This document shows positions 54,242-63,162 of a stretch of 64,000 bases of DNA, piece by piece. The position numbers were made by a program, and so were the translations under genes. This stretch comes from JAFDXJ01 sp039811225 (GTDB taxonomy: Bacteria; Bacteroidota; Bacteroidia; Chitinophagales; Chitinophagaceae): NCBI GenBank assembly GCA_039811225.1, contig JBDHYG010000003.1:62001-126000 (forward strand), read 5' to 3'. Numbering within the stretch: position 1 is the first letter of the stretch; each line of letters begins with the position of its first letter. Below the pieces are notes generated by a model, which saw only the letters and a program-made list of their open reading frames with translations, was not told the DNA's origin and searched no databases.

Positions 54242-55777
54242 TTAGCGGATGATTTTAAAAATCCTGTCCCATCTCGGACCGTCTTTCCAGCTAAACCAAA
54301 TAAGTGAGGCACGGCCTACTATATGGGTTTCCGGAACGAAACCCCAGAAACGGCTGTCCTGGCTGCGATGGCGGTTGTCACCCATCATCCAGTAATAATT
54401 ATATTTAGGAGTATAGGTGGTCGTTTCTTTTCCATTGATAATAAATTTTCCATTTTCCACCACCAGCGTATTATGTTCATAATTTGTAATGAGGCGTTGG
54501 TATTCCGCTATATTCTCCGGAGTAAGTGTAATCGGTTTGCCTTTTGCGGGAATTTGAATGGGGCCATAAAAGTCACGGGACCATTGAGTGGAAACCGCAT
54601 TATAGGGATAAACATGTTCCGTACCTGGTTTGTAAGTAGCAATCGTACATTTTACTTTCAATGCCTGTTCCACTTTTGCTTTTTCTTCCGGTGTCATATT
54701 CATAATGATGCACGCACTATCGGGCAGGAGGTCACCCAGGCCTTCTGTTGCATTAATGCCCAATTGTTCATTCAATGCATCTACGGTAAAGGTTTTACCA
54801 TTAAGCGGCACATTATAATCTATTTGTGAACTCGGTGAAACGAAGGCCGGCTGGCCATTTACATACAATACACCCGCTTTCACTTCAATCACATCACCCG
54901 GCATACCGGTACAGCGTTTAATATAATTATCCGTTTTATCCATAGGATGCACCAGGATAGGGTAATCCGCCATTAATTGCTGGCGGTTTCCATTGTATTG
55001 TTCCCTTAATACATCATAATAAGGCCGTGCTGAACCGAAGCCTTCCACGTTGATGATGGTATCCCCTGCGGGAAAATTGAATACCACCACATCATTTCTT
55101 TTTATGGTATCATATCCCGGTACACGGGAATAAGGAAGTTGAATCCATTTTAAATAAGATGGGGTAGTGGGCATACCCGGCAGGGTATTATGCACAAAAG
55201 GAAAGCTCAAAGGGGTTTGTGGAATACGCGGGCCATAGGCCATTTTATTGACAAATAAAAAATCGTTGACCATTAAGGTCTTTTCCATACTTTCCGTAGG
55301 AATGGTATAAGCTTCAAAAATAAACGTGCGGATCAGGGTGGCTGCTACGATGGCAAATACGGCTGCATCAATCCATTCGCGGGAAGCCGGTTTTTTATAT
55401 CGTTTAAACATTTCCCTTCCACCCCATTTCACATCAGGAGAAAAACCCAGGTAGGGTAAATAAATAAAGGGGACAAAAGTGGTTAGGGTATGATCGATCA
55501 AATTGACTTTGCCGAAATGCATGACAAAGATGATCGTAATCCAGATAGTAATAAACTGGCCGGCGATGGGAATGAGTTGCAGCCAAAACCAAATTTTTTT
55601 GATACCGCATTTTTCTACTATCAGCCAGGTATTGTAAAAAGGAATAAATGCTGCCCAGGCAGGTTGGATGCCGGCTTTTTTAAACATACCATACAGGCCC
55701 ACCATCCAGCCTAAAATATAAATCCAGAATATTATCCAGCCCATGCGTTCATTTTTTAAAGCAACAAATGTAGGCAT
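54242..55777 (-). CDS. lepB: Signal peptidase I with N-terminal DUF5684-like membrane domain
   Basis: Cleaves signal peptides from exported proteins at the membrane. The N-terminal 110 residues form a separate domain of three or four helices (PAWAAFIPFYNTWLIVEKCG), resembling DUF5684. Then come the membrane anchor (about 135-152) and the catalytic domain with Ser in PTESMEKTL (about 161), the Lys region in YIKRCTGMPGD (about 273), and the C-terminal MGDNRHRSQDSR. A long insert of about 130 residues between the last two boxes makes it 511 residues, far longer than the roughly 320 of E. coli LepB. Both dyad residues are present. Confidence 0.9.
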   Translation of the reverse strand: MPTFVALKNERMGWIIFWIYILGWMVGLYGMFKKAGIQPAWAAFIPFYNTWLIVEKCGIKKIWFWLQLIPIAGQFITIWITIIFVMHFGKVNLIDHTLTTFVPFIYLPYLGFSPDVKWGGREMFKRYKKPASREWIDAAVFAIVAATLIRTFIFEAYTIPTESMEKTLMVNDFLFVNKMAYGPRIPQTPLSFPFVHNTLPGMPTTPSYLKWIQLPYSRVPGYDTIKRNDVVVFNFPAGDTIINVEGFGSARPYYDVLREQYNGNRQQLMADYPILVHPMDKTDNYIKRCTGMPGDVIEVKAGVLYVNGQPAFVSPSSQIDYNVPLNGKTFTVDALNEQLGINATEGLGDLLPDSACIIMNMTPEEKAKVEQALKVKCTIATYKPGTEHVYPYNAVSTQWSRDFYGPIQIPAKGKPITLTPENIAEYQRLITNYEHNTLVVENGKFIINGKETTTYTPKYNYYWMMGDNRHRSQDSRFWGFVPETHIVGRASLIWFSWKDGPRWDRIFKIIR

Positions 55778-55942
55778 TGCTAAAAGTTTTCAAAGGCTTT
55801 GGTGAAAAAGTTTTCTTAAATAGGGTATAGCCGGCAATTTAATGTGTGGTCTATTGGGAAATGATTTATCATTTGGAAACTTGAGGTATTCACGTATTTT
55901 TTTGAAGAAGTTTTTCGATCAAAAAAATTATCGTTCAATACA

Positions 55943-55977
55943 CAAAAAAATAAGCCGCCGGTTGAAGGGCGACTTAT
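55943..55977 (-). terminator. Terminator of the T9SS cargo gene
   Basis: Minus strand: ATAAGTCGCC pairs with GGCGGCTTAT (one G-T) around a loop of 8, followed by seven T. It lies 34 bases after the stop at 56011. The rest of 55778-56010 holds no credible gene. Confidence 0.8.
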
Positions 55978-56010
55978 CGAAGCAAAAATCAATGAGAATG
56001 TTTGGATTGC

Positions 56011-57888
56011 TTACAGTTTTTCGATTTTAATCACGACCGTATTGGAGTCATCCCGGTATTGTAAAATGTACAATCCTTTTGGCAGGGAAGACAAATCCAA
56101 TTGTTGTTGATCAGCGGTCATGATCATTTGTTTTACGGGTTTGCCCTGTAAATTGTGAATGATCACCGTGGCATTATTGCCCCTGGTTGTTTGCAGGGTT
56201 AATGTCAGCACATCTTTTACAGGATTAGGATAAGCAGTTAGCATGGTTGCGGCGGGCGTATTGTTGATTTTTACAATATTGCTGTATTCTGTTTTCCCGG
56301 ATACATCATTTAATTTAATCCGGTAATAATTGACTCCGGTAAGTGGATGGTTATCCCAGAAAACATATTTGGAAGAACTGCCTTTGGCAGGGATCGTTGT
56401 TAAGGAGGTAAAATTATTATTGGTATTGCTACGTTCCACTTCATAGGTACTTCCGGGATTCTCACTATATGTTTCCCAACTGATTTTATGGCGGGTACCA
56501 ATTTTTTCTACGGTGAGGCTCCCGGTCTTTATAGGCATCACACTGCCCATCTTACAAATATTGGCACCATAGATATTATTATCTGCACCTATCCAAAATA
56601 TGGTATTGCAGGTAGAAGAACTATCCAGCACTGCATAATCACTATAGGCATTCCAACGTAAGTAGGCATCAGATAAAATAACCGGATTCGAAAACCTCAT
56701 GGTATTATCCGGCCGAATACCCTGGGCAGCGATACCTACACTCTGTACATCAACACTGTAAAAAGCCATAGCCGTATCACCTCCAAAAGCCAGTTTCGGA
56801 TAGCTATAATACCCGTTGGTGGTATCAATGGTTGCTCCACCTTCCGGAAGATGTATATTGCCTGCATTATCTATTTTTTGAAACATGGTATATGACTGGC
56901 CATTCAATGATTCAGTCCAGGTAATATAAGATGTATCATTCTTTACCCTGGATGAACTGCGCGTAGCACTGGTAAGTAATGAGAGCGCCACACGCTGGGA
57001 AGCCCATCCATATGTGCCATTCTTTAAAACTTTAGAATGTAAAATATTGCCCCCATAGGAATCCCAGGTTACATATAAATCATTATTGGAGTTTGTATTC
57101 ATGTATATATTACCGGCAAAACCTGAAGGGCCTCCACCACCGGTAATGTCCAACCCACTTGCCCATACTTTATCACCCTGGGCATTTATCCGGTCAATGG
57201 TTATAGTGGACCCCATCCCGTTGCCCTTAGATAATGCATAAAGCCCGTTCATCCCATCACTGGTGACCCTGTAGTCATACCCACTCAGCGTATAGGTGTG
57301 TTCATTATTTCCCCAGGTGACATTCCCGTTAAAATCAATTTTATTATAACCCAACCCGGTCGAGCCTCCCAGAAAGGTAATATAATAGGTGAGGGAAGCA
57401 CCGGTTGTTGTAGGAAAAATATTGAGGCAACCACCGGCTGAAACATATATTACAGAGCCTCCTGAAGTAGCAACAACTACCTGCTCTGCCCAGTTATTTG
57501 CACCCTCTTCATCTATATACATGCAACAAAGGGAATCTGAATTTATGATATAGCTAATCAGAAATCCATCCTGCCATCTCTTAATGGAAAAAGCATTTAT
57601 ATCACTTCCGGTAGTTTGAATAAGTCTTCCTTCACTTCCCCACAATAAGTTACCATCTTTATCCAGGTGTTGCCCATAAATTCGTGTATTGTTGGATGAC
57701 ATCCGTTCATCCAGCCAGAAAGCATAATAACCACCGGTTGCGGACAGATCATCATTAAAAGCATGTACATTATATCTACTGCCAGAGGCCGTGCAAATTA
57801 ATAATGGGTTCGACGGATCGGGTGAAAATTGTGCTTGCGTAACCAAAGATAGGAGGCAAACAAAAATGAAAAGGTAGATGTGTTTCAT
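56011..57888 (-). CDS. Secreted protein with C-terminal T9SS type A sorting domain
   Basis: A secreted protein of 625 residues: signal peptide ending in VTQAQ, a long region with repeated beta-strands (about 25-445, propeller-like, with DGNLLWGSEGRL- and GNVTWGNNEHT-type repeats), a short fibronectin-like domain (ISWETYSENPGSTYEVERS), and a final 75-residue type A sorting domain with AYPNPVKDVLTL and LDLSSLPKGLYIL. The sorting domain directs passage through the type IX system and is then removed. The ATG at 57888 is preferred to a TTG at 57894. Function of the main body unknown; it may be exposed on the surface. Confidence 0.85.
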   Translation of the reverse strand: MKHIYLFIFVCLLSLVTQAQFSPDPSNPLLICTASGSRYNVHAFNDDLSATGGYYAFWLDERMSSNNTRIYGQHLDKDGNLLWGSEGRLIQTTGSDINAFSIKRWQDGFLISYIINSDSLCCMYIDEEGANNWAEQVVVATSGGSVIYVSAGGCLNIFPTTTGASLTYYITFLGGSTGLGYNKIDFNGNVTWGNNEHTYTLSGYDYRVTSDGMNGLYALSKGNGMGSTITIDRINAQGDKVWASGLDITGGGGPSGFAGNIYMNTNSNNDLYVTWDSYGGNILHSKVLKNGTYGWASQRVALSLLTSATRSSSRVKNDTSYITWTESLNGQSYTMFQKIDNAGNIHLPEGGATIDTTNGYYSYPKLAFGGDTAMAFYSVDVQSVGIAAQGIRPDNTMRFSNPVILSDAYLRWNAYSDYAVLDSSSTCNTIFWIGADNNIYGANICKMGSVMPIKTGSLTVEKIGTRHKISWETYSENPGSTYEVERSNTNNNFTSLTTIPAKGSSSKYVFWDNHPLTGVNYYRIKLNDVSGKTEYSNIVKINNTPAATMLTAYPNPVKDVLTLTLQTTRGNNATVIIHNLQGKPVKQMIMTADQQQLDLSSLPKGLYILQYRDDSNTVVIKIEKL

Positions 57889-58023
57889 GATCAAAATATT
57901 TGATATACAAAACTTATCATTTGTGCGTAGCTGAGCAACCCCAAAATGGGGGTATCCACACCTGGCAGGTCAAATTAATTTTATGCTAATGAACAGGGAT
58001 GAAAATTATCATGGGTGTAGTGG

Positions 58024-58650
58024 TTACAGCAGTTTTTCATGAATTGCTTTACTTACGGCTTCGGTAGCAGAATGCACCTGCAGTTTTTCATAGATTTTTT
58101 TGATATAGGAGCGAATGGTTTCAAACGCAAGGCCCGTTTCGGCAGCAATCATTTTATAACTATTGCCTTTGCAAAGGAGCTGCAGGATCTCGGTTTCTTT
58201 TTTGGTGAAGCCGTAGGTGTCATTGGGTTTTTTGTGCATGGCGCTGATAACCATTTTCGCAATAGCGCCACTCATGGGCGCACCACCGGAGAAAACTTCC
58301 CGGATAATATCGGCCAGTTTTTCTGATACATCTTTTTTGAGCAGGTAACCGGATGCGCCGGCACAAATGGCATCAAACACATGTTCCCCATCTTCAAATA
58401 CCGTCAGCATAATAATGGGCAATTGATTCCGTGCCTGCCTGATTTTTTTTACTGCCTCGATTCCGGACATGCCGGGGAGGTCTATATCCATAAGCACCAC
58501 ATCCGGTTGTAGTTGCTGCAATTGATTTTCTACATCTGTGCAGGATGCAAAAGAGCCCACTACCAGGAAGTCGTCATGCAGCTGGAATAAGTCTTCCAGG
58601 CTATTACGCAAGGCATGGTTATCTTCATATAAAAGAATTTTTCGTACCAT
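58024..58650 (-). CDS. LuxR/NarL-family response regulator
   Basis: A DNA-binding regulator of 208 residues. The receiver domain has phospho-acceptor Asp in LMDIDLPGMSG (about residue 53). The output domain has the LuxR helix-turn-helix FTKKETEILQLLCKGNSYK followed by AFETIRSYIKKIYEKL. The ATG at 58650 (MVRKILLYED) is preferred to a GTG at 58674. It follows the sensor kinase gene by 54 bases and precedes the T9SS cargo gene on the same strand, so the cargo gene is a plausible target. Confidence 0.92.
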   Translation of the reverse strand: MVRKILLYEDNHALRNSLEDLFQLHDDFLVVGSFASCTDVENQLQQLQPDVVLMDIDLPGMSGIEAVKKIRQARNQLPIIMLTVFEDGEHVFDAICAGASGYLLKKDVSEKLADIIREVFSGGAPMSGAIAKMVISAMHKKPNDTYGFTKKETEILQLLCKGNSYKMIAAETGLAFETIRSYIKKIYEKLQVHSATEAVSKAIHEKLL

Positions 58651-58704
58651 TTGATTCTCAAATTTATTCCGCACCCTTTTATTTGCCTACCCCAAAAAGG
58701 GGGG

Positions 58705-60561
58705 TTATAATGGACAGCTTAACCGGATGATAGTACCTTGCCCTTCTGCGGAAGAAAGCGAAAATACACCCTGTACCTGGGCGGCTCTTTCTTTCATATT
58801 GCGCAGGCCATTTCCCGGTTTCACATGGGATTCCTGGAAACCTCTCCCATTATCTTCGATGCTTAATTCCAGGGCACGATCATCCTGTAAAATGGAAATG
58901 ATCAATTTGGTGCATTCACTGTATTTTACAGCATTGTTAATGGCTTCTTTAAAAATCAGAAAAATGTTTTTTCTTTTTTCAGAGTCAATGGCTTTATTGG
59001 CACTGTCTGTCATATTAAATTGCAAAAGAATTTGCCGGGGCTCTGCCATTTCAGCGGCATATTCTTTCATCCGGGCAAGCATACTTTCCAGGTTATCATT
59101 TTGCGGGTTTACACTCCACACAATATCATTCATTCCTTCGAGGGATTTCCGTGCCTGCTGCCTTATTTTAAGGAGTTGTTTTTCAATGGCCGGGATATCT
59201 GCTTTTTGCGATAAGGCAATTCTACTGTTAATATCTATACTGGAAAGGGCAGAGCCAATATCATCATGCAGGTCGCGGGCTATTTGGTTGCGTACCAGTT
59301 GTTCCTGCAATCTGCGTTTTATTTTTAGCCGGTTATACAATAACCAACCAATGATCATGGATGCCAGGAGTAAAAGGATAAAGAGGTATTGGAGGAGGCG
59401 GGCTTTTTTATAGTTCGCTGCGGACAATAAATTCTGAGTTTTTAATAAGGTAATCTCCTGCGCTTTTTTATCTGATTCGAAAGCCTCTTTCAATTTATTG
59501 GTTGTATTAATTTGGTCTGTCAAATTCAGGCTATCCTGCAAAGCAGTAGCAATTTCCAGGTAGCTAAATGCCTGTTTCCATTTTCCCTGTTGTTCATACA
59601 AGTCAGCTAATTCATTGGCAGCATCCAATTTATAATTCAGCATATCGAGCGAATCATTGATGGTATACGATTGCAACAAATACTTTTCTGCCTGGGGCCA
59701 GTTTTTTAGCCGGGAATATGTTTTCCCCAGGCAATATGCCTCGAATGCCAAATCGGCTTTCAGGTTGAGTCGTTGAAATATTTGGTATGCCCGGGTATAA
59801 TGAGTAAGGGCATTGGTGTAATTATTTTGGACAAAATATGTTTCCGCAAAATTTTCATCCAACATAGCCAGGTCATACTGTGTACTGCCTTTTTGATTGG
59901 TGATGTCCCGGCATTGCCGGAGAATAAGCATGCTGCTGTCATACTGCTTATTATCCCTGTATAAAATGCCTAAGCTCATAGCTGTCCGGACATAGCGGCT
60001 GTAATCTTCCATTTTTAGAAAGCCGGCCATCGCCTGTTTAAAATATTCGGTGGCTTTGGGAAAATCACCTGATTCCCTGTAGATAATGGCTAATTGTCGT
60101 TTGATATCTATCTGCAACATCGTGTCATTCACATCGAAGCTCAATGAATCTGCTTCGATTAAAAGCCGGATGGCACTTGCAATATTATTTTGCCGGGTAT
60201 ATACTTCTGCCTGGTTAATGCTGACTTTAATGACATCAATTGTATTACCCGTGCTATTGAAAAGTTCATACGCCTGTTGCAGAAAATATTGTGCGGAATC
60301 ATGAAAGCCTTTATGCATATAAGACCAGCCAATAGCATTATAGGCATTGGCCTCTGCATCTGCATTTTTTACTGCTTTTGCCTGCTGCAATGCTTCTTTA
60401 GCCAATTGTATAGCAGAATCCGGGTGTGATGATGCAAGATAAAACGCATTGGTTGCTTTCTTAACTATGCTACTGTCACGGGAAGCAATAGATGTCTTTT
60501 GTGCTGCCACCGAAATGAAACCGATACATAATAGGAAGAGGATATACGCTTTGGTATGCAT
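58705..60561 (-). CDS. Sensor histidine kinase with periplasmic TPR repeats (HisKA_3)
   Basis: A membrane kinase of 618 residues. Signal peptide ending in SVAAQ, then about eight TPR-type helical repeats (about 40-370; for example AYNAIGWSYMHKGFHDSAQY). One membrane helix follows (about 390-410, LFILLLLASMIIGWLLY), then a HisKA_3 domain with the phospho-acceptor His in ARDLHDDIGSAL (about 430), and an HATPase domain with KEAINNAVKYS and EDNGRGF. HisKA_3 kinases partner NarL-type regulators, matching the next gene. The TPR part suggests sensing by protein contact in the periplasm. Confidence 0.92.
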   Translation of the reverse strand: MHTKAYILFLLCIGFISVAAQKTSIASRDSSIVKKATNAFYLASSHPDSAIQLAKEALQQAKAVKNADAEANAYNAIGWSYMHKGFHDSAQYFLQQAYELFNSTGNTIDVIKVSINQAEVYTRQNNIASAIRLLIEADSLSFDVNDTMLQIDIKRQLAIIYRESGDFPKATEYFKQAMAGFLKMEDYSRYVRTAMSLGILYRDNKQYDSSMLILRQCRDITNQKGSTQYDLAMLDENFAETYFVQNNYTNALTHYTRAYQIFQRLNLKADLAFEAYCLGKTYSRLKNWPQAEKYLLQSYTINDSLDMLNYKLDAANELADLYEQQGKWKQAFSYLEIATALQDSLNLTDQINTTNKLKEAFESDKKAQEITLLKTQNLLSAANYKKARLLQYLFILLLLASMIIGWLLYNRLKIKRRLQEQLVRNQIARDLHDDIGSALSSIDINSRIALSQKADIPAIEKQLLKIRQQARKSLEGMNDIVWSVNPQNDNLESMLARMKEYAAEMAEPRQILLQFNMTDSANKAIDSEKRKNIFLIFKEAINNAVKYSECTKLIISILQDDRALELSIEDNGRGFQESHVKPGNGLRNMKERAAQVQGVFSLSSAEGQGTIIRLSCPL

Positions 60562-60698
60562 ACATAAAAATAAGATTTTTTTCTTTTGTAAGCTTATAAA
60601 ATAAAGAAGCGTTTGGGAAAAGAAATAAATATTTCCCCACGTTCATTCCGTTCTCAATTGATATACGCCGGCATTTATAGCCTGCCTGGTATCTATTT

Positions 60699-63119
60699 TC
60701 AGTCTGTTCGTAAAGAATGGACCGGATTGGCTAAAGCTGCTTTAATCGCATGAAAGCTAACTGTACAAATTGTTATAACCAGGGAAGCCATTCCGGCTAT
60801 TGCAAATACCCACCAATGGATAGTAATTCTTACTGTATAATTTTGCAACCAGGTATTCATTACCCACCAGCAAAGAGGGACGGCAATAAGAAATGCAATA
60901 ATAACCGGTTTTACAAATTCCCTGCTTGTCAGTGTAAAAATGCTGGCGATGCTGGCGCCTAATACTTTTCGAACACCAATTTCTTTAACACGCTGCCGGA
61001 TGATGATTGAAGCAATGCCAAACAATCCCATACAGGAGAGAAGAATAGCAATAGCGGCAGCAATGGTGAAAAGATCTGCCATCATCTTTTCATCCTTATA
61101 TAATCTGTCAATATTTTCATTTACATAAGAACCTTTGAATTCAGCACCTGGTTCTATTCCCGCATAGACTTTTTTTATCATGTCCATGGTAGCGGCCGGA
61201 TTCCTGGTATTCACTTTTACCAGGGCATAATTCATTAGATCCTGTTTGTTGAAAAAAATAATAACCGGTCGTTGACGATCTGAAAGTGATTTAACCTGGA
61301 TATCCGGAATGATGCCAACAATATTTATTTTGGGTTCGGTACTGTCCGCATAATAAGAAAAACCTGCCTCTGTATTTTTCCCAAACTGATCGGCAAAACT
61401 TTGGGTAGCAATGGCCCGTGTACTGGTATCTGCGGCATAGGCTGTTGAAAAATCACGCCCGGAAACAGGCTGTATAGATAATGTTTTCAGAATATCAGCA
61501 CCGCATCTTAGTACCTGGCCGCAAATATCTTTATCACCATAAGTAAAGCAGATGACTGATGTGGTGGTGCTATGATCTTCGCCCAAGCCAAAATTTACAT
61601 CACTGCCGGAAACGGATAATACAGCAGATTGCGATGCAAGCCGGGTACGCAATTTGGTTACTATCTCATTTCCTTTGTCATTATTTCTGATTGGGATACT
61701 GATGACAGACTGCGTAGTATATCCAAGGGGAGCAGAACGCAGGTAGTTAAATTGTTGAAAGAGGATAATCGTACTGCAGATCAGGGCAATGGCTATTACA
61801 AATTGTGCCACGATGAGTGCATTGCGTAGGAAGCCGGGCCGCTTGATGGTAATTTTCCCCTTTAAAATTTCCACCGTTTTTAATTTGGCCAATACAGCAG
61901 AGGGGTAGCCGGATGCAATGAATGAAACGATAAGCACCAGGCCTATCAACACAATCAATATAACAGGTTGAAACAAATACATTGTGCTTAAACGGGCATC
62001 AAAAGAGCGGTTAAAATATTGGAGCAGGACCACAACAGCACCTACTGCGAATAACATGGAAATAAATACCATCATGAAACTTTCTCCCCAAACCTGTAAC
62101 CAAATTTCTTTTCTACGCGCGCCGAGGCATTTGCGTACGGCAATTTCTTTTGTTCGGGTAAAAGACAGGCCGATATTGATATTGACGAAATTAAAAGAAG
62201 CAATAAGGATGATCACGCCACTTATCAAAAGAAGGATATATAAAAAAGCCTTACTTATGGTACTTCCATTTCCCAGTTGCGGATTAAAGTGTTCTTCCTT
62301 AAATGGCAGTAACCTAAGGCTCCAGTAATCTCCCTTGTTATCGGGCTTGTATCCATTCGCTTTGGCAAGTTCCGGGTTCACCGGGTTATATTTTTGTAAA
62401 AGACTGCGCAGGCGATCTTCCACCTGTTGTTGCGTGGTATTGCCAGCCAGTTGAACATATACGTCATGATTCTGGTTGTCCCAGTTATGCTGTATGTCTT
62501 TATAAATAGGGGATACTTCCGTGCGGGTAAGCAAAGAAAATTTAATAGTAGAATTAACCGGGAAATCTTTTACGACAGCCGATATGGTTACAGCCTGCCA
62601 ATCTTTTCCGAGTTTCACTTCAATATCTTTACCAATGGGATTTTCCGGGCCAAATATTTTTTCGGCTGTTGTTTGCGTAAGTACCACATCGCCAATATTT
62701 GCTAATGGAGTGGATGTATTTCCTTGCAAGACCGGGAATGTAAACATCTTCAGGAAATCGGTATCTACTAAGGTGGTATTGAGATCAAATAATTTGTCAT
62801 GATAACGTACCAGTTTGCCTGCATTTAAAATGCTGGTGGCTTTTTCTATTCCGATATGTTCATTTAGCAAGGCGGGTGTCAGCGGGTAAGCCATGGCTGT
62901 GCCGGTTTCTTCTCCTTGAGGTCCTTTGGCGTAGTGATATACTTTATAGATAGTATTTTTATTCAGTTGAAAATTATCATAACTAAATTGCTGATACACC
63001 AACAATACAATGATAATACTACATGTAAATGCCACAATCATGCCCAGCATGTTAATGAGGGTATGCAATTTGTTTTTATGCAAATTCCGAATGGCTAATA
63101 GGACATAATTTTTAATCAT
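60699..63119 (-). CDS. ABC transporter permease, duplicated MacB/FtsX type
   Basis: An inner-membrane permease of 806 residues built from two MacB-type halves. The first membrane helix contains MLGMIVAFTCSIIIVLLVYQ. The first FtsX coupling segment is AVRKCLGARRKEIWLQVWGE and the second is GVRKVLGASIASIFTLTSRE. It ends in NPVHSLRTD, like its relatives at 31300 and 63163. It is encoded 43 bases downstream of a second permease gene, with no ABC ATPase in view. Such orphan permeases in Bacteroidota usually borrow an ATPase encoded elsewhere. Confidence 0.88.
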   Translation of the reverse strand: MIKNYVLLAIRNLHKNKLHTLINMLGMIVAFTCSIIIVLLVYQQFSYDNFQLNKNTIYKVYHYAKGPQGEETGTAMAYPLTPALLNEHIGIEKATSILNAGKLVRYHDKLFDLNTTLVDTDFLKMFTFPVLQGNTSTPLANIGDVVLTQTTAEKIFGPENPIGKDIEVKLGKDWQAVTISAVVKDFPVNSTIKFSLLTRTEVSPIYKDIQHNWDNQNHDVYVQLAGNTTQQQVEDRLRSLLQKYNPVNPELAKANGYKPDNKGDYWSLRLLPFKEEHFNPQLGNGSTISKAFLYILLLISGVIILIASFNFVNINIGLSFTRTKEIAVRKCLGARRKEIWLQVWGESFMMVFISMLFAVGAVVVLLQYFNRSFDARLSTMYLFQPVILIVLIGLVLIVSFIASGYPSAVLAKLKTVEILKGKITIKRPGFLRNALIVAQFVIAIALICSTIILFQQFNYLRSAPLGYTTQSVISIPIRNNDKGNEIVTKLRTRLASQSAVLSVSGSDVNFGLGEDHSTTTSVICFTYGDKDICGQVLRCGADILKTLSIQPVSGRDFSTAYAADTSTRAIATQSFADQFGKNTEAGFSYYADSTEPKINIVGIIPDIQVKSLSDRQRPVIIFFNKQDLMNYALVKVNTRNPAATMDMIKKVYAGIEPGAEFKGSYVNENIDRLYKDEKMMADLFTIAAAIAILLSCMGLFGIASIIIRQRVKEIGVRKVLGASIASIFTLTSREFVKPVIIAFLIAVPLCWWVMNTWLQNYTVRITIHWWVFAIAGMASLVITICTVSFHAIKAALANPVHSLRTD

Positions 63120-63162
63120 TTTAGTAATGGTTAATGGTTAATTGATAATTCATCATTGTAAA

